Shown here one piece after another: positions 18,235 through 27,558 of a stretch of 64,000 nt of DNA; the first letter of the stretch is position 1; every line of letters starts with the position of its first letter. The stretch lies in the NCBI GenBank assembly GCA_002471825.1, contig DKQS01000009.1, positions 234,913 through 298,912 on the forward strand, read 5' to 3'. The translations under genes were made by a program, and so were the position numbers. The notes below the pieces were generated by a model. It was not told the DNA's origin, searched no databases, and was given only the letters and a program-made list of their open reading frames with translations. Source of the DNA: Flavobacteriaceae bacterium UBA7302 (GTDB lineage Bacteria > Bacteroidota > Bacteroidia > Flavobacteriales > Flavobacteriaceae).

Positions 18235-19185
18235 ATGGTATCTATGCATCGCTTTGCCTTTCTAGTATTGTTTTTCTTGATTTTTCAAGTCCACGCTCAA
18301 AATCAATTTTCAAAGCAATTCTCTTTAAATACAGACAACGATTTGTACACCTCAGTCAATCGAGATCGCTATTATACCAGTGGCATCTTCTTGTCTTACA
18401 AATATGCTGCTAAAAATTTAAAAAATAATGAGGTGAACCGAATTTATGAATGGCACATTGGCCATGAAATGTTCACTCCTCAAAAAGCCATTGTAACATC
18501 TGCCAATGAGCACGACCGACCTTTTGCTGCTTATCTCTATGGCGGATTCGGAATTACCCGAGCTTATGACGATCATATTTTACGTACAAATTTTGAACTA
18601 GGAATGATTGGTCCCAGTGCTCGTGGTCGAGAAATGCAAGATTTTATTCACGATATCTATGGATTCCGTAAAGCTGTAGGTTGGCAGTTTCAAATATCAG
18701 ATGCCATAGGAGTTAATATGGATGCCCTTTATGTAAAAGAATTCTATACTCCAACAAAGAAGCGATTTGATATTTCGTGGATTACTGACGCTTCTTTGGG
18801 TACAGTATATACCAATGTTGCGGCGGGTCTTTACAGCAGAATCGGATTTAGTCCACTACAAAAAATCAGCAATAGTATTGCTTTTAACACGCATTTGAAC
18901 GTGAAGGAGCAAAAGCGAAAAGTGGAATCCTTTTTCTTTGTCAATCCGATGTTGCGCTATCAACTCTACGATGCCACGGTTGAAGGTAGTTTGTTCAACC
19001 AGTCAAGTAGTATCACTTACGATGTAAAACCAATTGTATTTCACCTGCAAATGGGTGTATTATTTACTGCACATCGATTTAATTTGGGGTATGTCTATCA
19101 TTTTACCACCAGCACCTCCGAAGGATTGGTACATGATGGCGGAAATATTTACGGGACCATTCGATTGGGATATCTCTTTGATTAA
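18235..19185 (+). CDS. LpxR-like lipid A deacylase / DUF2219 outer-membrane protein
   Basis: Starts are possible at 18235 or 18244 (both ATG); either gives a signal peptide ending VHAQ, and about 316 residues. The mature N-terminus (FSLNTDNDLYTSVNRDRYYTSGIFLSYKY) matches the LpxR family signature with the NDND-like motif and YYTSG, and ENDxF-like active-site region. The rest alternates short amphipathic strands as in a 12-strand barrel. LpxR removes the 3'-acyloxyacyl chain of lipid A in some Gram-negatives. In Bacteroidota this family is common but its activity is little tested. It converges with the helicase gene, sharing TTAA. Confidence 0.75.
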   Translation: MVSMHRFAFLVLFFLIFQVHAQNQFSKQFSLNTDNDLYTSVNRDRYYTSGIFLSYKYAAKNLKNNEVNRIYEWHIGHEMFTPQKAIVTSANEHDRPFAAYLYGGFGITRAYDDHILRTNFELGMIGPSARGREMQDFIHDIYGFRKAVGWQFQISDAIGVNMDALYVKEFYTPTKKRFDISWITDASLGTVYTNVAAGLYSRIGFSPLQKISNSIAFNTHLNVKEQKRKVESFFFVNPMLRYQLYDATVEGSLFNQSSSITYDVKPIVFHLQMGVLFTAHRFNLGYVYHFTTSTSEGLVHDGGNIYGTIRLGYLFD

Positions 19186-20606
19186 TCCGAAGGCAACACA
19201 TCGTTTTCAAAACCGATCAAAAACACCTTTTCTTGAGCCCGCGTCAAAGCTGTATACAACCAACGGTAATAGCCAATAGACGGACCGTCTTTCAGATAAG
19301 GTTTTTCTAGAAATACGGTTCCCCATTGCCCCCCTTGCGATTTATGACAAGTTAAGGTGTAAGCAAATTTAATTTGTAGTGCATTGAAGTATTTGTTGTT
19401 TTTGATCAACTGGTATTGCTTCATTTTATTGAGCTCATCTAGATAATCGTTCTTTACCTCTTGATAGAGTTTCGAGCTTTCTTCGTAGGTTAGTGAAGCA
19501 TGATCACTAGACAACGTATCTAACATAACAATGGCTTCAAAAGGTTTCATATGCGGATAATCAATCATGCGCAATTCTACCTCCGCGAATTCAAAACCAT
19601 ACAAATCGATAAAATCAATAATTCGCAGTACTTCACACACATCACCATTGGCAATAAATCCGGCTTCACTGTTCGACTCCAACCAATAATAATTGTTTTT
19701 GACCACCATGACCAAATCGCCCACAGCTATTTTGTTATCCAGTCCTAAAACTGAGAATCTAATTTGTTGATTGTAAAGATTGGCCCGCTTATTAGATCGG
19801 ACAATACAGATACTATCCTCAAGAGAATCGCTGTCAAAGGCATTGAAAAAAGCATCTTCAATATCATAGCGATCCGAAAGCGAATGAATGTCTGGAAACT
19901 CCAGATCAAATTGAAAGTTCAAATTTCGATTGGCAATGGCATAACGAATGTGCGTGGCATTAAAGAGAATGCCTGAACTTTCATGCTGACGCATTACTTT
20001 TTGCAATTCGATTTGATACACTTCCTTTCTATATCTTTCGGCCAAAAGATTTTCATCGAGTGCTGGACTCACATCTAGCTTTACAGGTGGTAATTGAGCG
20101 GTATCTCCTATTAAAATCAGCTTGCAATTTTTTCCCTCATTCACATAAGATATGAGATCTTCCAATAAGGAATTGTTGTACAATCCGACGTCTTGACTAT
20201 TGTCGGAAATCATAGAAGCCTCATCAACAATGAATAAGGTATTGGTGTGTTTGTTTGTCTTTAAAACGAATTCGATTTTGGAATGCTGCTGACTTTTGGG
20301 GAAATATATTTTTTTATGAATGGTAAATGCCTGTTTTTGCGAATAGACAGAAATCACTTTGGCGGCTCTACCCGTAGGTGCCAATAAGACCGATTTGAAT
20401 CGGGTGTATCTGAGTTTATTTACAAAGGTGCTAACCACTGTTGTTTTCCCAGTACCTGCGTACCCCTTAATTAACAGCAGTTTATCAGCCGATTTTTGAA
20501 AGGAAAAATAGCTAAGAAGACGAAATAATTTTAATTGCTTTTCGGTAGGTGTAAAGGCTAAATTTCGTTGTAATTCTTCGAAAAAAACTTCTGGATTTTC
20601 TATCAT
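19182..20606 (-). CDS. RecD/Dda-type superfamily 1 DNA helicase
   Basis: The 474-residue protein has Walker A GYAGTGKTT (about 48-56), motif Ia LLAPTGRAAKV, motif II FIVDEASMIS, motif III LILIGDTAQLPPV, and the UvrD/RecD C-terminal blocks TLTCHKSQGGQW and YTALTRAQEKVFLIG. This is the order of SF1B helicases such as RecD2 and T4 Dda; it is shorter than RecD2 and lacks its long N-terminal region. It probably unwinds DNA 5' to 3' in repair or replication. No RecB or RecC lies nearby. It is a single-gene unit on the minus strand, back to back with the 20710 gene. Confidence 0.88.
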   Translation of the reverse strand: MIENPEVFFEELQRNLAFTPTEKQLKLFRLLSYFSFQKSADKLLLIKGYAGTGKTTVVSTFVNKLRYTRFKSVLLAPTGRAAKVISVYSQKQAFTIHKKIYFPKSQQHSKIEFVLKTNKHTNTLFIVDEASMISDNSQDVGLYNNSLLEDLISYVNEGKNCKLILIGDTAQLPPVKLDVSPALDENLLAERYRKEVYQIELQKVMRQHESSGILFNATHIRYAIANRNLNFQFDLEFPDIHSLSDRYDIEDAFFNAFDSDSLEDSICIVRSNKRANLYNQQIRFSVLGLDNKIAVGDLVMVVKNNYYWLESNSEAGFIANGDVCEVLRIIDFIDLYGFEFAEVELRMIDYPHMKPFEAIVMLDTLSSDHASLTYEESSKLYQEVKNDYLDELNKMKQYQLIKNNKYFNALQIKFAYTLTCHKSQGGQWGTVFLEKPYLKDGPSIGYYRWLYTALTRAQEKVFLIGFENDVLPSD

Positions 20607-20673
20607 AAAAATTTAGAAATCTAAAGTTATTCTTATTTCAGAATATAAAGTTTTTATCATTGAAAAAAAATTG

Positions 20674-20681
20674 TAGATTTG
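20674..20681 (+). promoter_or_regulatory. Candidate -7 box for the 20710 operon
   Basis: TAGATTTG matches TAnnTTTG perfectly, 29 bases before the gene start. The TTG at 20660-20662 is only 11 bases upstream, so the -33 element is unclear. Confidence 0.4.
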
Positions 20682-20709
20682 CGAATATACTATTAAAACA
20701 AATTAAAAA

Positions 20710-21444
20710 ATGTCTTTATTATTAATGATTTTGGGTGCTGCTATCGCTTCTGTTTTGGTGGCAATTCTTATAGTTAAATTTTTACCATTAAAGTTACGAT
20801 GGATGGCTTCTGTATTGCTATTGATCTTAGCTATTTTTCTTGGGTACCAAATTTACAATGGAATCATGGAGCCCATCAAATTTGCGAAGGTAAAAGTAGA
20901 GCGATACAAACCAGTAATTAAAAGTTTGAAGATCATTAGAGATGCTCAAATGAAGTATTATGAGGTAAACGGAAACTATACTAAAGACAAAGAAGCTTTA
21001 ATCAAGTTTGTTGATACGGCACAATTAGCCATTACAGAAACCAAGACCATTGTAGAAAAAGTAAATCGTGGTGGTGGTATTATCATCGACGTTGAAAAAA
21101 GAGTAACCGATACCATTGGATACGAACCAGTATTGAATTACTTCGAGAATAAAGATTACAAGAACATGTGGGATGTTCCTGGTGTTGCAGGAAAACAATT
21201 TGAAGTTGAAGTAGGTACGGTTGAAAAAGTAGCTGGATTGGTGGTACCAACTTTTTATGTTAAAACTTCTAAGAAAGATATTTTAGATGGATTATCGCCT
21301 TCATTGGTGAAGCAAGAATTAGAAGCTATTGAAGCCGATCAAATTAAAGGTGAGTTCGTTTCTGTTGGTTCACTTGATGAAGTAAGCACCGGTGGTAACT
21401 GGCCTCCTTCTTATGACAAAGGTGATGCAGTCAAAAAGGACTAA
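20710..21444 (+). CDS. Conserved membrane-anchored protein of unknown function
   Basis: I do not recognise a named family. The 244-residue protein has two closely spaced hydrophobic segments (about 2-22 and 29-49) joined by a short basic turn, then an alpha/beta soluble domain containing AQMKYYEVNGNYTKDKEALIKFVDT, similar in style to the pilin-like or type II secretion pseudopilin motif for a solvent-exposed domain (YY..NGxYT..). The C-terminus is polar and ends GDAVKKD. It overlaps the next gene (DUF3822), which overlaps rsmD, so the three are translated from one mRNA. Role unknown. Confidence 0.75.
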   Translation: MSLLLMILGAAIASVLVAILIVKFLPLKLRWMASVLLLILAIFLGYQIYNGIMEPIKFAKVKVERYKPVIKSLKIIRDAQMKYYEVNGNYTKDKEALIKFVDTAQLAITETKTIVEKVNRGGGIIIDVEKRVTDTIGYEPVLNYFENKDYKNMWDVPGVAGKQFEVEVGTVEKVAGLVVPTFYVKTSKKDILDGLSPSLVKQELEAIEADQIKGEFVSVGSLDEVSTGGNWPPSYDKGDAVKKD

Positions 21445-22252
21445 TACATCCATAACAAATAAAGAAAACTTATCATTATCCATCCAATTTAGTTTGGATG
21501 GATTTTCTTTTTCCATTCATCAGAATGCTTCATCAGAGGCTGTTTATTTTGGTCAATACCTATTTGATGAACCTGTTTCTGAACCAGAAGAGTTACTAGC
21601 TAAAATTGAACCGCTTTTCAAGGCTGATAAGGAACTACATTACGATTTCAATTCGATTGATGTTTATTACAAAAATGATCTCTATACATTAGTCCCAGAT
21701 CAATTCTTTGACGAACAGAAACTCAGTACGTACTTGGATTATTCGGTAAAGACCTTTTCTACCGATCTTTGCGCCTTCGATCAGGTTTCAGCCATTCAGG
21801 CCAATTTGGTGTACATACCTTATGTGAATATCAACAACTTTTTATTTCAAAATTTTGGTGAATTTGAATTTCACCATTACATGAGTCTTTTCTTACCTAA
21901 GGTGCTGGATATCAACCCCGAGAATGGTATTGGGATGTATGTTGATTTCGGAAAAAGGCTCATGAACCTTGCGGTAATCAATGGGAAGCAAGTAAGTCTT
22001 TGCAATTCTTTCCAATACACAACTCCAGAAGATTGCTTGTACTACCTATTATTTACGGCAGAGCAATTGAATATCGATAACCTAGAACTCAATTTGAATA
22101 TTTGTGGATCCATAGACAAGGATTCAGCTGTTTTTAAATTGATCGAAAAGTACGTGAAGAACGTTGTTTTTGTGGACACTAAAAACAGCGTTTTACAAAA
22201 TACACCGATTGCCAAACATCAAGAATTTGCACTTTTACACTCATGCGAATAA
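21425..22252 (+). CDS. DUF3822 family protein
   Basis: The gene probably starts at the ATG at 21425 (275 residues, MQSKRTNTS); an ATG at 21413 and a GTG at 21392 are also in frame. All overlap the previous gene. The protein has an actin/ASKHA-like feel: strands in the N-terminal half (LSIQFSLDGFSFSIHQ) and GIGMYVDFGKRLMNLAVINGKQV in the middle. This matches DUF3822, a Bacteroidota protein nearly always found directly before rsmD. Its function is unknown. It overlaps rsmD by 10 bases. Confidence 0.8.
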   Translation: MQSKRTNTSITNKENLSLSIQFSLDGFSFSIHQNASSEAVYFGQYLFDEPVSEPEELLAKIEPLFKADKELHYDFNSIDVYYKNDLYTLVPDQFFDEQKLSTYLDYSVKTFSTDLCAFDQVSAIQANLVYIPYVNINNFLFQNFGEFEFHHYMSLFLPKVLDINPENGIGMYVDFGKRLMNLAVINGKQVSLCNSFQYTTPEDCLYYLLFTAEQLNIDNLELNLNICGSIDKDSAVFKLIEKYVKNVVFVDTKNSVLQNTPIAKHQEFALLHSCE

Positions 22253-22779
22253 TTTCAGGAAGATTAAAAGGACGAAGGCTTGTAGCGCCTAAAAAATTAC
22301 CTGTCAGACCTACCACAGACATGGCGAAGGAATCTTTGTTCAATATCTTGAACAATCACTTTTACTTTGACGGTATATCGGTATTGGATCTCTTTGCTGG
22401 CACTGGAAGCATCAGCTTTGAATTCTCATCGAGAGGTACCCAAAATATTACCGCAGTGGATGGCAATTACCACTGCATTCGCTTCATCCAAAAAACAAAC
22501 GAAGAACTAGATTGCAACGTTCAGCCAATCAAAAGCGATGTATATCAATACCTAGAGGCTACCAAACAGCAATACGATGTTATTTTTGCTGATCCGCCCT
22601 ACGATTTCGAGGTCGAAAAATTTCATGAGATTGCCAATCTAGTTTTTGAAAAAGAATTGCTGGAAGAAGATGGATTGTTAGTCATAGAGCATTCCAAACA
22701 CACCAATTTGGAGGAACATCCTCAATTTAGCTACAGTAAAAAATACGGTGGATGTATGTTCAGTTTTTTCGAACTATAG
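22243..22779 (+). CDS. rsmD: 16S rRNA (guanine966-N2)-methyltransferase RsmD
   Basis: The 178-residue protein starts MRIISGRLKGRRL, the typical RsmD N-terminus, with VRPTTDMAKESLFNIL next, SAM-binding motif I DLFAGTGS (49-56) and catalytic motif IV DPPY (117-120). RsmD methylates G966 of 16S rRNA in the small subunit during assembly. Length and motif spacing are normal. The gene overlaps DUF3822 upstream and the convergent MoxR gene by 6 bases downstream. Confidence 0.93.
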   Translation: MRIISGRLKGRRLVAPKKLPVRPTTDMAKESLFNILNNHFYFDGISVLDLFAGTGSISFEFSSRGTQNITAVDGNYHCIRFIQKTNEELDCNVQPIKSDVYQYLEATKQQYDVIFADPPYDFEVEKFHEIANLVFEKELLEEDGLLVIEHSKHTNLEEHPQFSYSKKYGGCMFSFFEL

Positions 22780-23727
22780 AATGGCTGAAATAATGTCTTT
22801 GATGCTGATTCCCTCAGCTTCTGCCTTATAATTCTTCACAATTCGATGCGATAGCACAGGAACTGCAACAGCCTTTACATCTTCAATATCTGGTGAGAAC
22901 TTTCCATTCATTACCGCATAGGCTTTGGCCGCTAGGACCAAATTCTGAGAGGCTCTAGGTCCTGCTCCCCAATCTACATACTTTCGAACGATATCAGCAG
23001 CTTGATTGGTATTTGGTCGGGTTCTACCCACCAATCGTACTACGTACCTGATCAGGTTATCAGTTACTGGAACTTTGCGAATTAGGTTTTGAAAGGCAAT
23101 AATTTCGTCCGCAGAAAAAATAGACGTTAAGGTTGTTTCGACCGCATTCGTGGTGTTTTTCACAACTTCTACTTCCTCATCAAAGCTTGGATACTCTAGG
23201 AAAATAGAAAACATAAAACGGTCTAATTGTGCTTCTGGAAGCGGATAGGTTCCCTCTTGTTCAATGGGATTTTGTGTTGCTAACACAAAAAAGGGTTTGT
23301 TCAATTTAAAAAATTGACCTGCCACAGTCACCGATTTTTCCTGCATGGCTTCTAACAAAGCCGCTTGTGTTTTCGGTGGTGTTCGGTTAATCTCATCTGC
23401 CAAGATAATGTTGGAAAAGATGGGACCTTTGATGAATTTAAATTTCTTGTCCTGATCTAAAATCTCACTTCCAAGAATATCGGAAGGCATCAAATCAGGT
23501 GTAAATTGAATTCTTTTGAATTGAAGTCCCAATGCCTGAGAAATGGTATTTACCAATAAGGTTTTTGCCAAACCAGGAACTCCAATAAGTAAGGAGTGAC
23601 CACCACAAAAAATGGAAAGCAAGGTAAAGTTCACGGCTTCTTCCTGACCAATGATTACTTTTCTAATTTCTTGCTTTAAATGATGGTATTTTTCAACAAG
23701 ATTGGTGATTTCCTGGACCTCTGACAT
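22774..23727 (-). CDS. MoxR-family AAA+ ATPase
   Basis: The 317-residue protein has Walker A GVPGLAKT (49-56), Walker B ILADEINRTPPKTQAALLEAMQE (Asp111, Glu112), sensor 1 VLATQNPIEQEGTYPLPEAQLDRF and a C-terminal lid with RASQNLVLAAKAYA. These define MoxR AAA+ chaperones. The group usually works with von Willebrand A proteins (BatA/BatB); none lies in this window. The start codon overlaps the stop of the SurA-like gene by one base, so it belongs to the periplasmic folding-factor operon 27556-22774. Confidence 0.93.
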   Translation of the reverse strand: MSEVQEITNLVEKYHHLKQEIRKVIIGQEEAVNFTLLSIFCGGHSLLIGVPGLAKTLLVNTISQALGLQFKRIQFTPDLMPSDILGSEILDQDKKFKFIKGPIFSNIILADEINRTPPKTQAALLEAMQEKSVTVAGQFFKLNKPFFVLATQNPIEQEGTYPLPEAQLDRFMFSIFLEYPSFDEEVEVVKNTTNAVETTLTSIFSADEIIAFQNLIRKVPVTDNLIRYVVRLVGRTRPNTNQAADIVRKYVDWGAGPRASQNLVLAAKAYAVMNGKFSPDIEDVKAVAVPVLSHRIVKNYKAEAEGISIKDIISAIL

Positions 23728-25112
23728 TATTTGTTGGTATCTTTTTTCCAGTTTTTCTCAAAAGAACATTTGTTGTGCGAACCAGAAATTTTGATGTAGG
23801 TATCACCAATTTTTTCTTTTGCCCAACGACTAATGGTTTCTTCTTTCTTTTTTTGAAGTGCTAATTCTTGGATTTTCACATAGTCCGTTACCATATCTGC
23901 GGTATGGTTATCCGTTCTATCTTTTACAAGAATAAACTTGTACATTTTTTCTCCGTTTTGACTCTGATCAAAAAAGGCATCCGTCACTTCACCTTTTTTC
24001 AATTCTGCCACGCGAGCATATAAATCAGGGTCCATTCTCGTCAAATCGAATCGGTGTTCACCGGTATATGGATTTACAATCAACCCGTTGTTGTTTTTAG
24101 TGTTCTCATCATCAGAATACTTTTGAACGGCTTCATCCCAAGTCATCATCCCTGCTCTTACTTTCTTAACTACCTCTTGGGCCAAGAAACGCGTGTCGTT
24201 CAATAGGTTATCTGGAATCTTAGGTTGCATTAAAATGTGCGAAGCAATTCTGGTATTCCCTTTAATCGCATTCAATTGCATGATGTGATAACCAAAGTCT
24301 GATTTAAACGGCTGTGAAATTTGATTCAAGTCCAAACTAAACGCCATTTCTTTAAACTCCTTGATAAAAGGTGATTCTTTGGTGATTGTATACTGACCGC
24401 CATTTTGAGTCACACCCGGATCATCAGAATTGATGATTGCCTTCATTTTAAAACTTGCACCGTCCTCCAATTCCTTGCGAATCTCTTGAAGCTTCTTTAA
24501 GATTCTTTCGTTCTCAGACTTCTTTGGCTTAGCTTTCATCACGATCTGCGACAATTCAACCTCAGCCGAGATTTCAGGGAGTTCATTTTTTTCTTTCAGT
24601 CCGTTGTAGTACAAACGAACCTCTTCAGGAGTTACATCAATTTTTTCGGTGATTTTAGCTTGCTCTTTTTGAATGAGTAAGTTCTCTTTTTGAACATTGT
24701 ACAATTCTTTTCGAAGATCGGCCATGTCGTTGAAGCCATAAACTTCAATTACTTTTTCTTCTGATCCGAATTCTTTAACAAAGAAATTGATACTGTTATC
24801 AACATTTGAAGAAATTTCAGCGTCAGTAACCGTCACACTGTCAATCACTGCGTGATGTGCAATCAATTTTTGAAGCATGAGTTCCTCCAACATTTCACAA
24901 TCTGAAATCTTGATCTTTCCTTCACTTCGCTGTTCTACCTCTTTTTTAAACTTGTTGATATCAGAATCTAGAACAATGTTTTTTCCGATTACTACAGCCA
25001 CTCCATCTATCTTTACTTTCTGCGCATAGCCGGTGAAGGCAAATGCAAAAAACAAAGTCGCAAGTAAGGTAAGTTTAGTATTTCTTGAAATTGTTATTCT
25101 TAACGGCATCAT
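23727..25112 (-). CDS. SurA-like periplasmic chaperone with parvulin domains
   Basis: The 461-residue protein has a signal peptide (to about residue 30, FTGYAQ), an N-terminal SurA-type helical region (VDGVAVVIGKNIVLDSDINKF), and two parvulin regions: one after about residue 175 (EVELSQIVMKAKPKKSENE) with the FSLDLNQISQPFKSDFGYHIMQL ending, and one from about 285 (RIASHILMQPKIP). SurA-like proteins guide outer-membrane proteins through the periplasm. The gene overlaps the upstream lipoprotein gene by 38 bases and leads into MoxR. In Bacteroidota three such genes in a row are common. Confidence 0.88.
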   Translation of the reverse strand: MMPLRITISRNTKLTLLATLFFAFAFTGYAQKVKIDGVAVVIGKNIVLDSDINKFKKEVEQRSEGKIKISDCEMLEELMLQKLIAHHAVIDSVTVTDAEISSNVDNSINFFVKEFGSEEKVIEVYGFNDMADLRKELYNVQKENLLIQKEQAKITEKIDVTPEEVRLYYNGLKEKNELPEISAEVELSQIVMKAKPKKSENERILKKLQEIRKELEDGASFKMKAIINSDDPGVTQNGGQYTITKESPFIKEFKEMAFSLDLNQISQPFKSDFGYHIMQLNAIKGNTRIASHILMQPKIPDNLLNDTRFLAQEVVKKVRAGMMTWDEAVQKYSDDENTKNNNGLIVNPYTGEHRFDLTRMDPDLYARVAELKKGEVTDAFFDQSQNGEKMYKFILVKDRTDNHTADMVTDYVKIQELALQKKKEETISRWAKEKIGDTYIKISGSHNKCSFEKNWKKDTNK

Positions 25113-25920
25113 TTAGTAGTATTTGTTCGATTTTTTTGATCAATTCAATTTTACGTTTATGTAAAATAATCTGCTTTATTTTAGGCTTCACATAGCTCAA
25201 AGGAGCAATTTCATTTCGCAATAAAACATCATTAATAGTGACCAAATATAAGTCTATTGAATCTTGCTTAGAAGTGAATTTTGTTTTTTTTAACAATTCC
25301 TCTTTGGTAAAGGGAAGTTTTAACATAATGTTATCCACGGGTTGCCAAATTGAATCGTTAAAATCGAAAGATTTAAAGCTCAATTGGCGTCTTGCCAAAT
25401 CTTCCGTATCCTCAATGTCTTGAGACTTAAAAAGTTTGATGAAGTCGTTTTTGCTAATGATGTTGTCTTCAAAATGAAGGTACTTTACCTTCACTAGTTC
25501 CTCATTGAGTTTAAAGTTCTCCTTGCTAGCTTCGTAAAAGGTTTCAATCTCATCTTCCAAGATGATGGTGTCTAAGCGCTGGAGAATCAATTTCTTTTTG
25601 TAATTATTGATGAGTAAGCTCGATTGGTAATCATTGACCAATTCGCGGATATTATCCAACTCTTGTTGGGAGATGTTATTTTGAGATTTCTCCAATAAAA
25701 TCTGATTGATTGCCCAATCATTGATATAGTTAGTCACAAAAATGGCACTGTCTGAACTACTGATATTCTGAGGTAGAATTTGTTCAATATCTTTTCGAAA
25801 CAGTTTGCTGGTATTCACAATAGCTACAATATCGGCCGAGTTCTCCTCTACTTCTGGCAAGTTTAACTTATCGCAAGAAGCAAAAATTAGGAAAACAATA
25901 ATTATGGCTCGAAATCTCAT
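25075..25920 (-). CDS. Lipoprotein related to SurA/PpiC folding factors, without visible parvulin domain
   Basis: The 281-residue protein has a short lipoprotein signal (FLIFASC, Cys16). After it comes a SurA-like helical part (IVAIVNTSKLFRKDIEQILP, then INDWAINQILLEKSQ), and a C-terminal half with KVKYLHFED at the position where parvulins have their first strand. I cannot find the conserved parvulin blocks (HIL, GDLG, FGYHI), so the isomerase fold seems degenerate or lost. Its place between two parvulin genes suggests a partner or scaffold. Function beyond that is unknown. Confidence 0.75.
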   Translation of the reverse strand: MRFRAIIIVFLIFASCDKLNLPEVEENSADIVAIVNTSKLFRKDIEQILPQNISSSDSAIFVTNYINDWAINQILLEKSQNNISQQELDNIRELVNDYQSSLLINNYKKKLILQRLDTIILEDEIETFYEASKENFKLNEELVKVKYLHFEDNIISKNDFIKLFKSQDIEDTEDLARRQLSFKSFDFNDSIWQPVDNIMLKLPFTKEELLKKTKFTSKQDSIDLYLVTINDVLLRNEIAPLSYVKPKIKQIILHKRKIELIKKIEQILLNDAVKNNNFKKY

Positions 25921-25924
25921 ATAA

Positions 25925-27556
25925 CTATTTGTAGGACTTGATTAACTTTTTCAATTGTTTTTTATCAATAGTGATGGTACTTTTTTTGCGCAAATCGGCA
26001 ATCCAAACCGAATCAAGGTAGTTCTGATAATCGTTCATTACCTTCCCTTTGATGGAATTTAAGGGTTTTGATTTGTACTTCACTAGGTTTTTGTCATAAA
26101 ATGATTTCAGCCCTAAGGTATCCTTTGAAGATTTATCCCAAACTTTTTGTTGCATCAACTCAAACAACAACAAGCCATCTTTGTATTCTCTCAAGGTACT
26201 TGCATAGGCCGGCTCTGACTTCTCTAAATTCTCTTTGTAATAATTGATTACCTCCTGATCTTTAAAATTTTGATAAAGATCTAACAAGAAGCGATTACTA
26301 AATCTTTTGGCATAGGTCACAAAGGTTTTTACCTGAATGCTTCTATCATTGATGCGAAACAATTCCTGATCCAACTGATATTTGGACACGTTGTTGGCAT
26401 TTCCTGCATCTAAAATGGATTTCAAACTTGGACTTTCAGTAATCGTATATTTATTCTTCAATTTTTCAATCACCGCCTTTTCAGAAAGTTTTGCGATTGG
26501 ACTTCGCATCAATTTGGTTTTCAAATCTACTTTCAATTCATCAAAAGACTTAATAGGGTGTTTTTTCTTTAATTGAACAATATGCCATCCGTAGCGGGTT
26601 TGAAATGGTTTGGAGTATTCACCCTCTTTCTCTATCGCAAAAGCAGCATCTTCAAAAGGTTTCACCATCATTCCTGAACCGAACCTTCGTAAAAGTCCGC
26701 CCTTCATTTTGGTTGAAGTATCCTCAGAATACTCTTGGGCCATATGCTTGAAACGCTGGTTTTGCTCCAATTTACCATAGACCATATCAATCTTCTTTTT
26801 GGATTCCGCCGTATTTCCTTTGATCAAAATATGTGCTACTTCCAACTCACCTCTTGATTCCCGCAGGGTATCTACCTTAACAATATGATAGCCAAATCGC
26901 GTTCGAAAGGGCTCGCTCACCTGCCCTACTTTGGTATTATAAGCTGCATCTTCAAAGGGATACACCATACGAAAAGCAGAAAAATACCCCAAATTACCCC
27001 TGTTGGGTTGAATGCCTTTTTTCAAGTCTCCTTTAGCAGAAGGATCCTCAGAGGTTTCAACAGCCACCCTTTCAAAATCTTCGCCACCAAGAATTCGGTC
27101 TCGAATAGCGCTGATCTTTTGGTAAGCTTTTAAGGTATCCTTTGGCGTGGCATTTTCAGATAATCGAATCAGAATATGCTTTGCCTTGACTTCATATTTG
27201 GTACGGTAATAAGCATCTTTGAGCAATTCGGCAGTTCGGCTAGAATCCTGAAGGTAAGGAATGGCCAATTGCTTTTTATAACCTTCAATCTCCTTGATAT
27301 AACTAGGTAAGGTATCTAGTTTCAAACGATAGGCTTCTGCCACCTTTAGCTTGTAATTGATGAACAAATCTAAATTTTTGGTTACATCACGGCCTTCTTC
27401 ATTATCGATAGCATCTAGGTTTCTCTCGTAAATGTTCTTAAACTCACTGACGGTAATAGCCTCTTTATTGACCGTTGCCAACACCTTGTCTTTCTTCTGC
27501 CCAAAAGTGATTTGGATGGAGAAAAGTACCCCTACAAAAACAATTAACTTCTTCAT
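25925..27556 (-). CDS. Periplasmic peptidyl-prolyl isomerase with two parvulin (PpiC) domains
   Basis: The 543-residue protein has a signal peptide (to about 20, ITFGQ), a SurA-like N-terminal segment (VLATVNKEAITVSEFKNIY), and two full parvulin domains at about 115-225 (KAKHILIRLSENATPKDT to FRTRFGYHIVKVD) and 235-330 (VAHILIKGN to FQTRYGWHIVQLK). The C-terminal 200 residues are helical. It catalyses proline isomerisation of secreted or outer-membrane proteins. It is the first gene of the three folding factors and follows DUF493 by 2 bases, so that small gene may be in the same unit. Confidence 0.92.
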   Translation of the reverse strand: MKKLIVFVGVLFSIQITFGQKKDKVLATVNKEAITVSEFKNIYERNLDAIDNEEGRDVTKNLDLFINYKLKVAEAYRLKLDTLPSYIKEIEGYKKQLAIPYLQDSSRTAELLKDAYYRTKYEVKAKHILIRLSENATPKDTLKAYQKISAIRDRILGGEDFERVAVETSEDPSAKGDLKKGIQPNRGNLGYFSAFRMVYPFEDAAYNTKVGQVSEPFRTRFGYHIVKVDTLRESRGELEVAHILIKGNTAESKKKIDMVYGKLEQNQRFKHMAQEYSEDTSTKMKGGLLRRFGSGMMVKPFEDAAFAIEKEGEYSKPFQTRYGWHIVQLKKKHPIKSFDELKVDLKTKLMRSPIAKLSEKAVIEKLKNKYTITESPSLKSILDAGNANNVSKYQLDQELFRINDRSIQVKTFVTYAKRFSNRFLLDLYQNFKDQEVINYYKENLEKSEPAYASTLREYKDGLLLFELMQQKVWDKSSKDTLGLKSFYDKNLVKYKSKPLNSIKGKVMNDYQNYLDSVWIADLRKKSTITIDKKQLKKLIKSYK

Positions 27557-27558
27557 AA

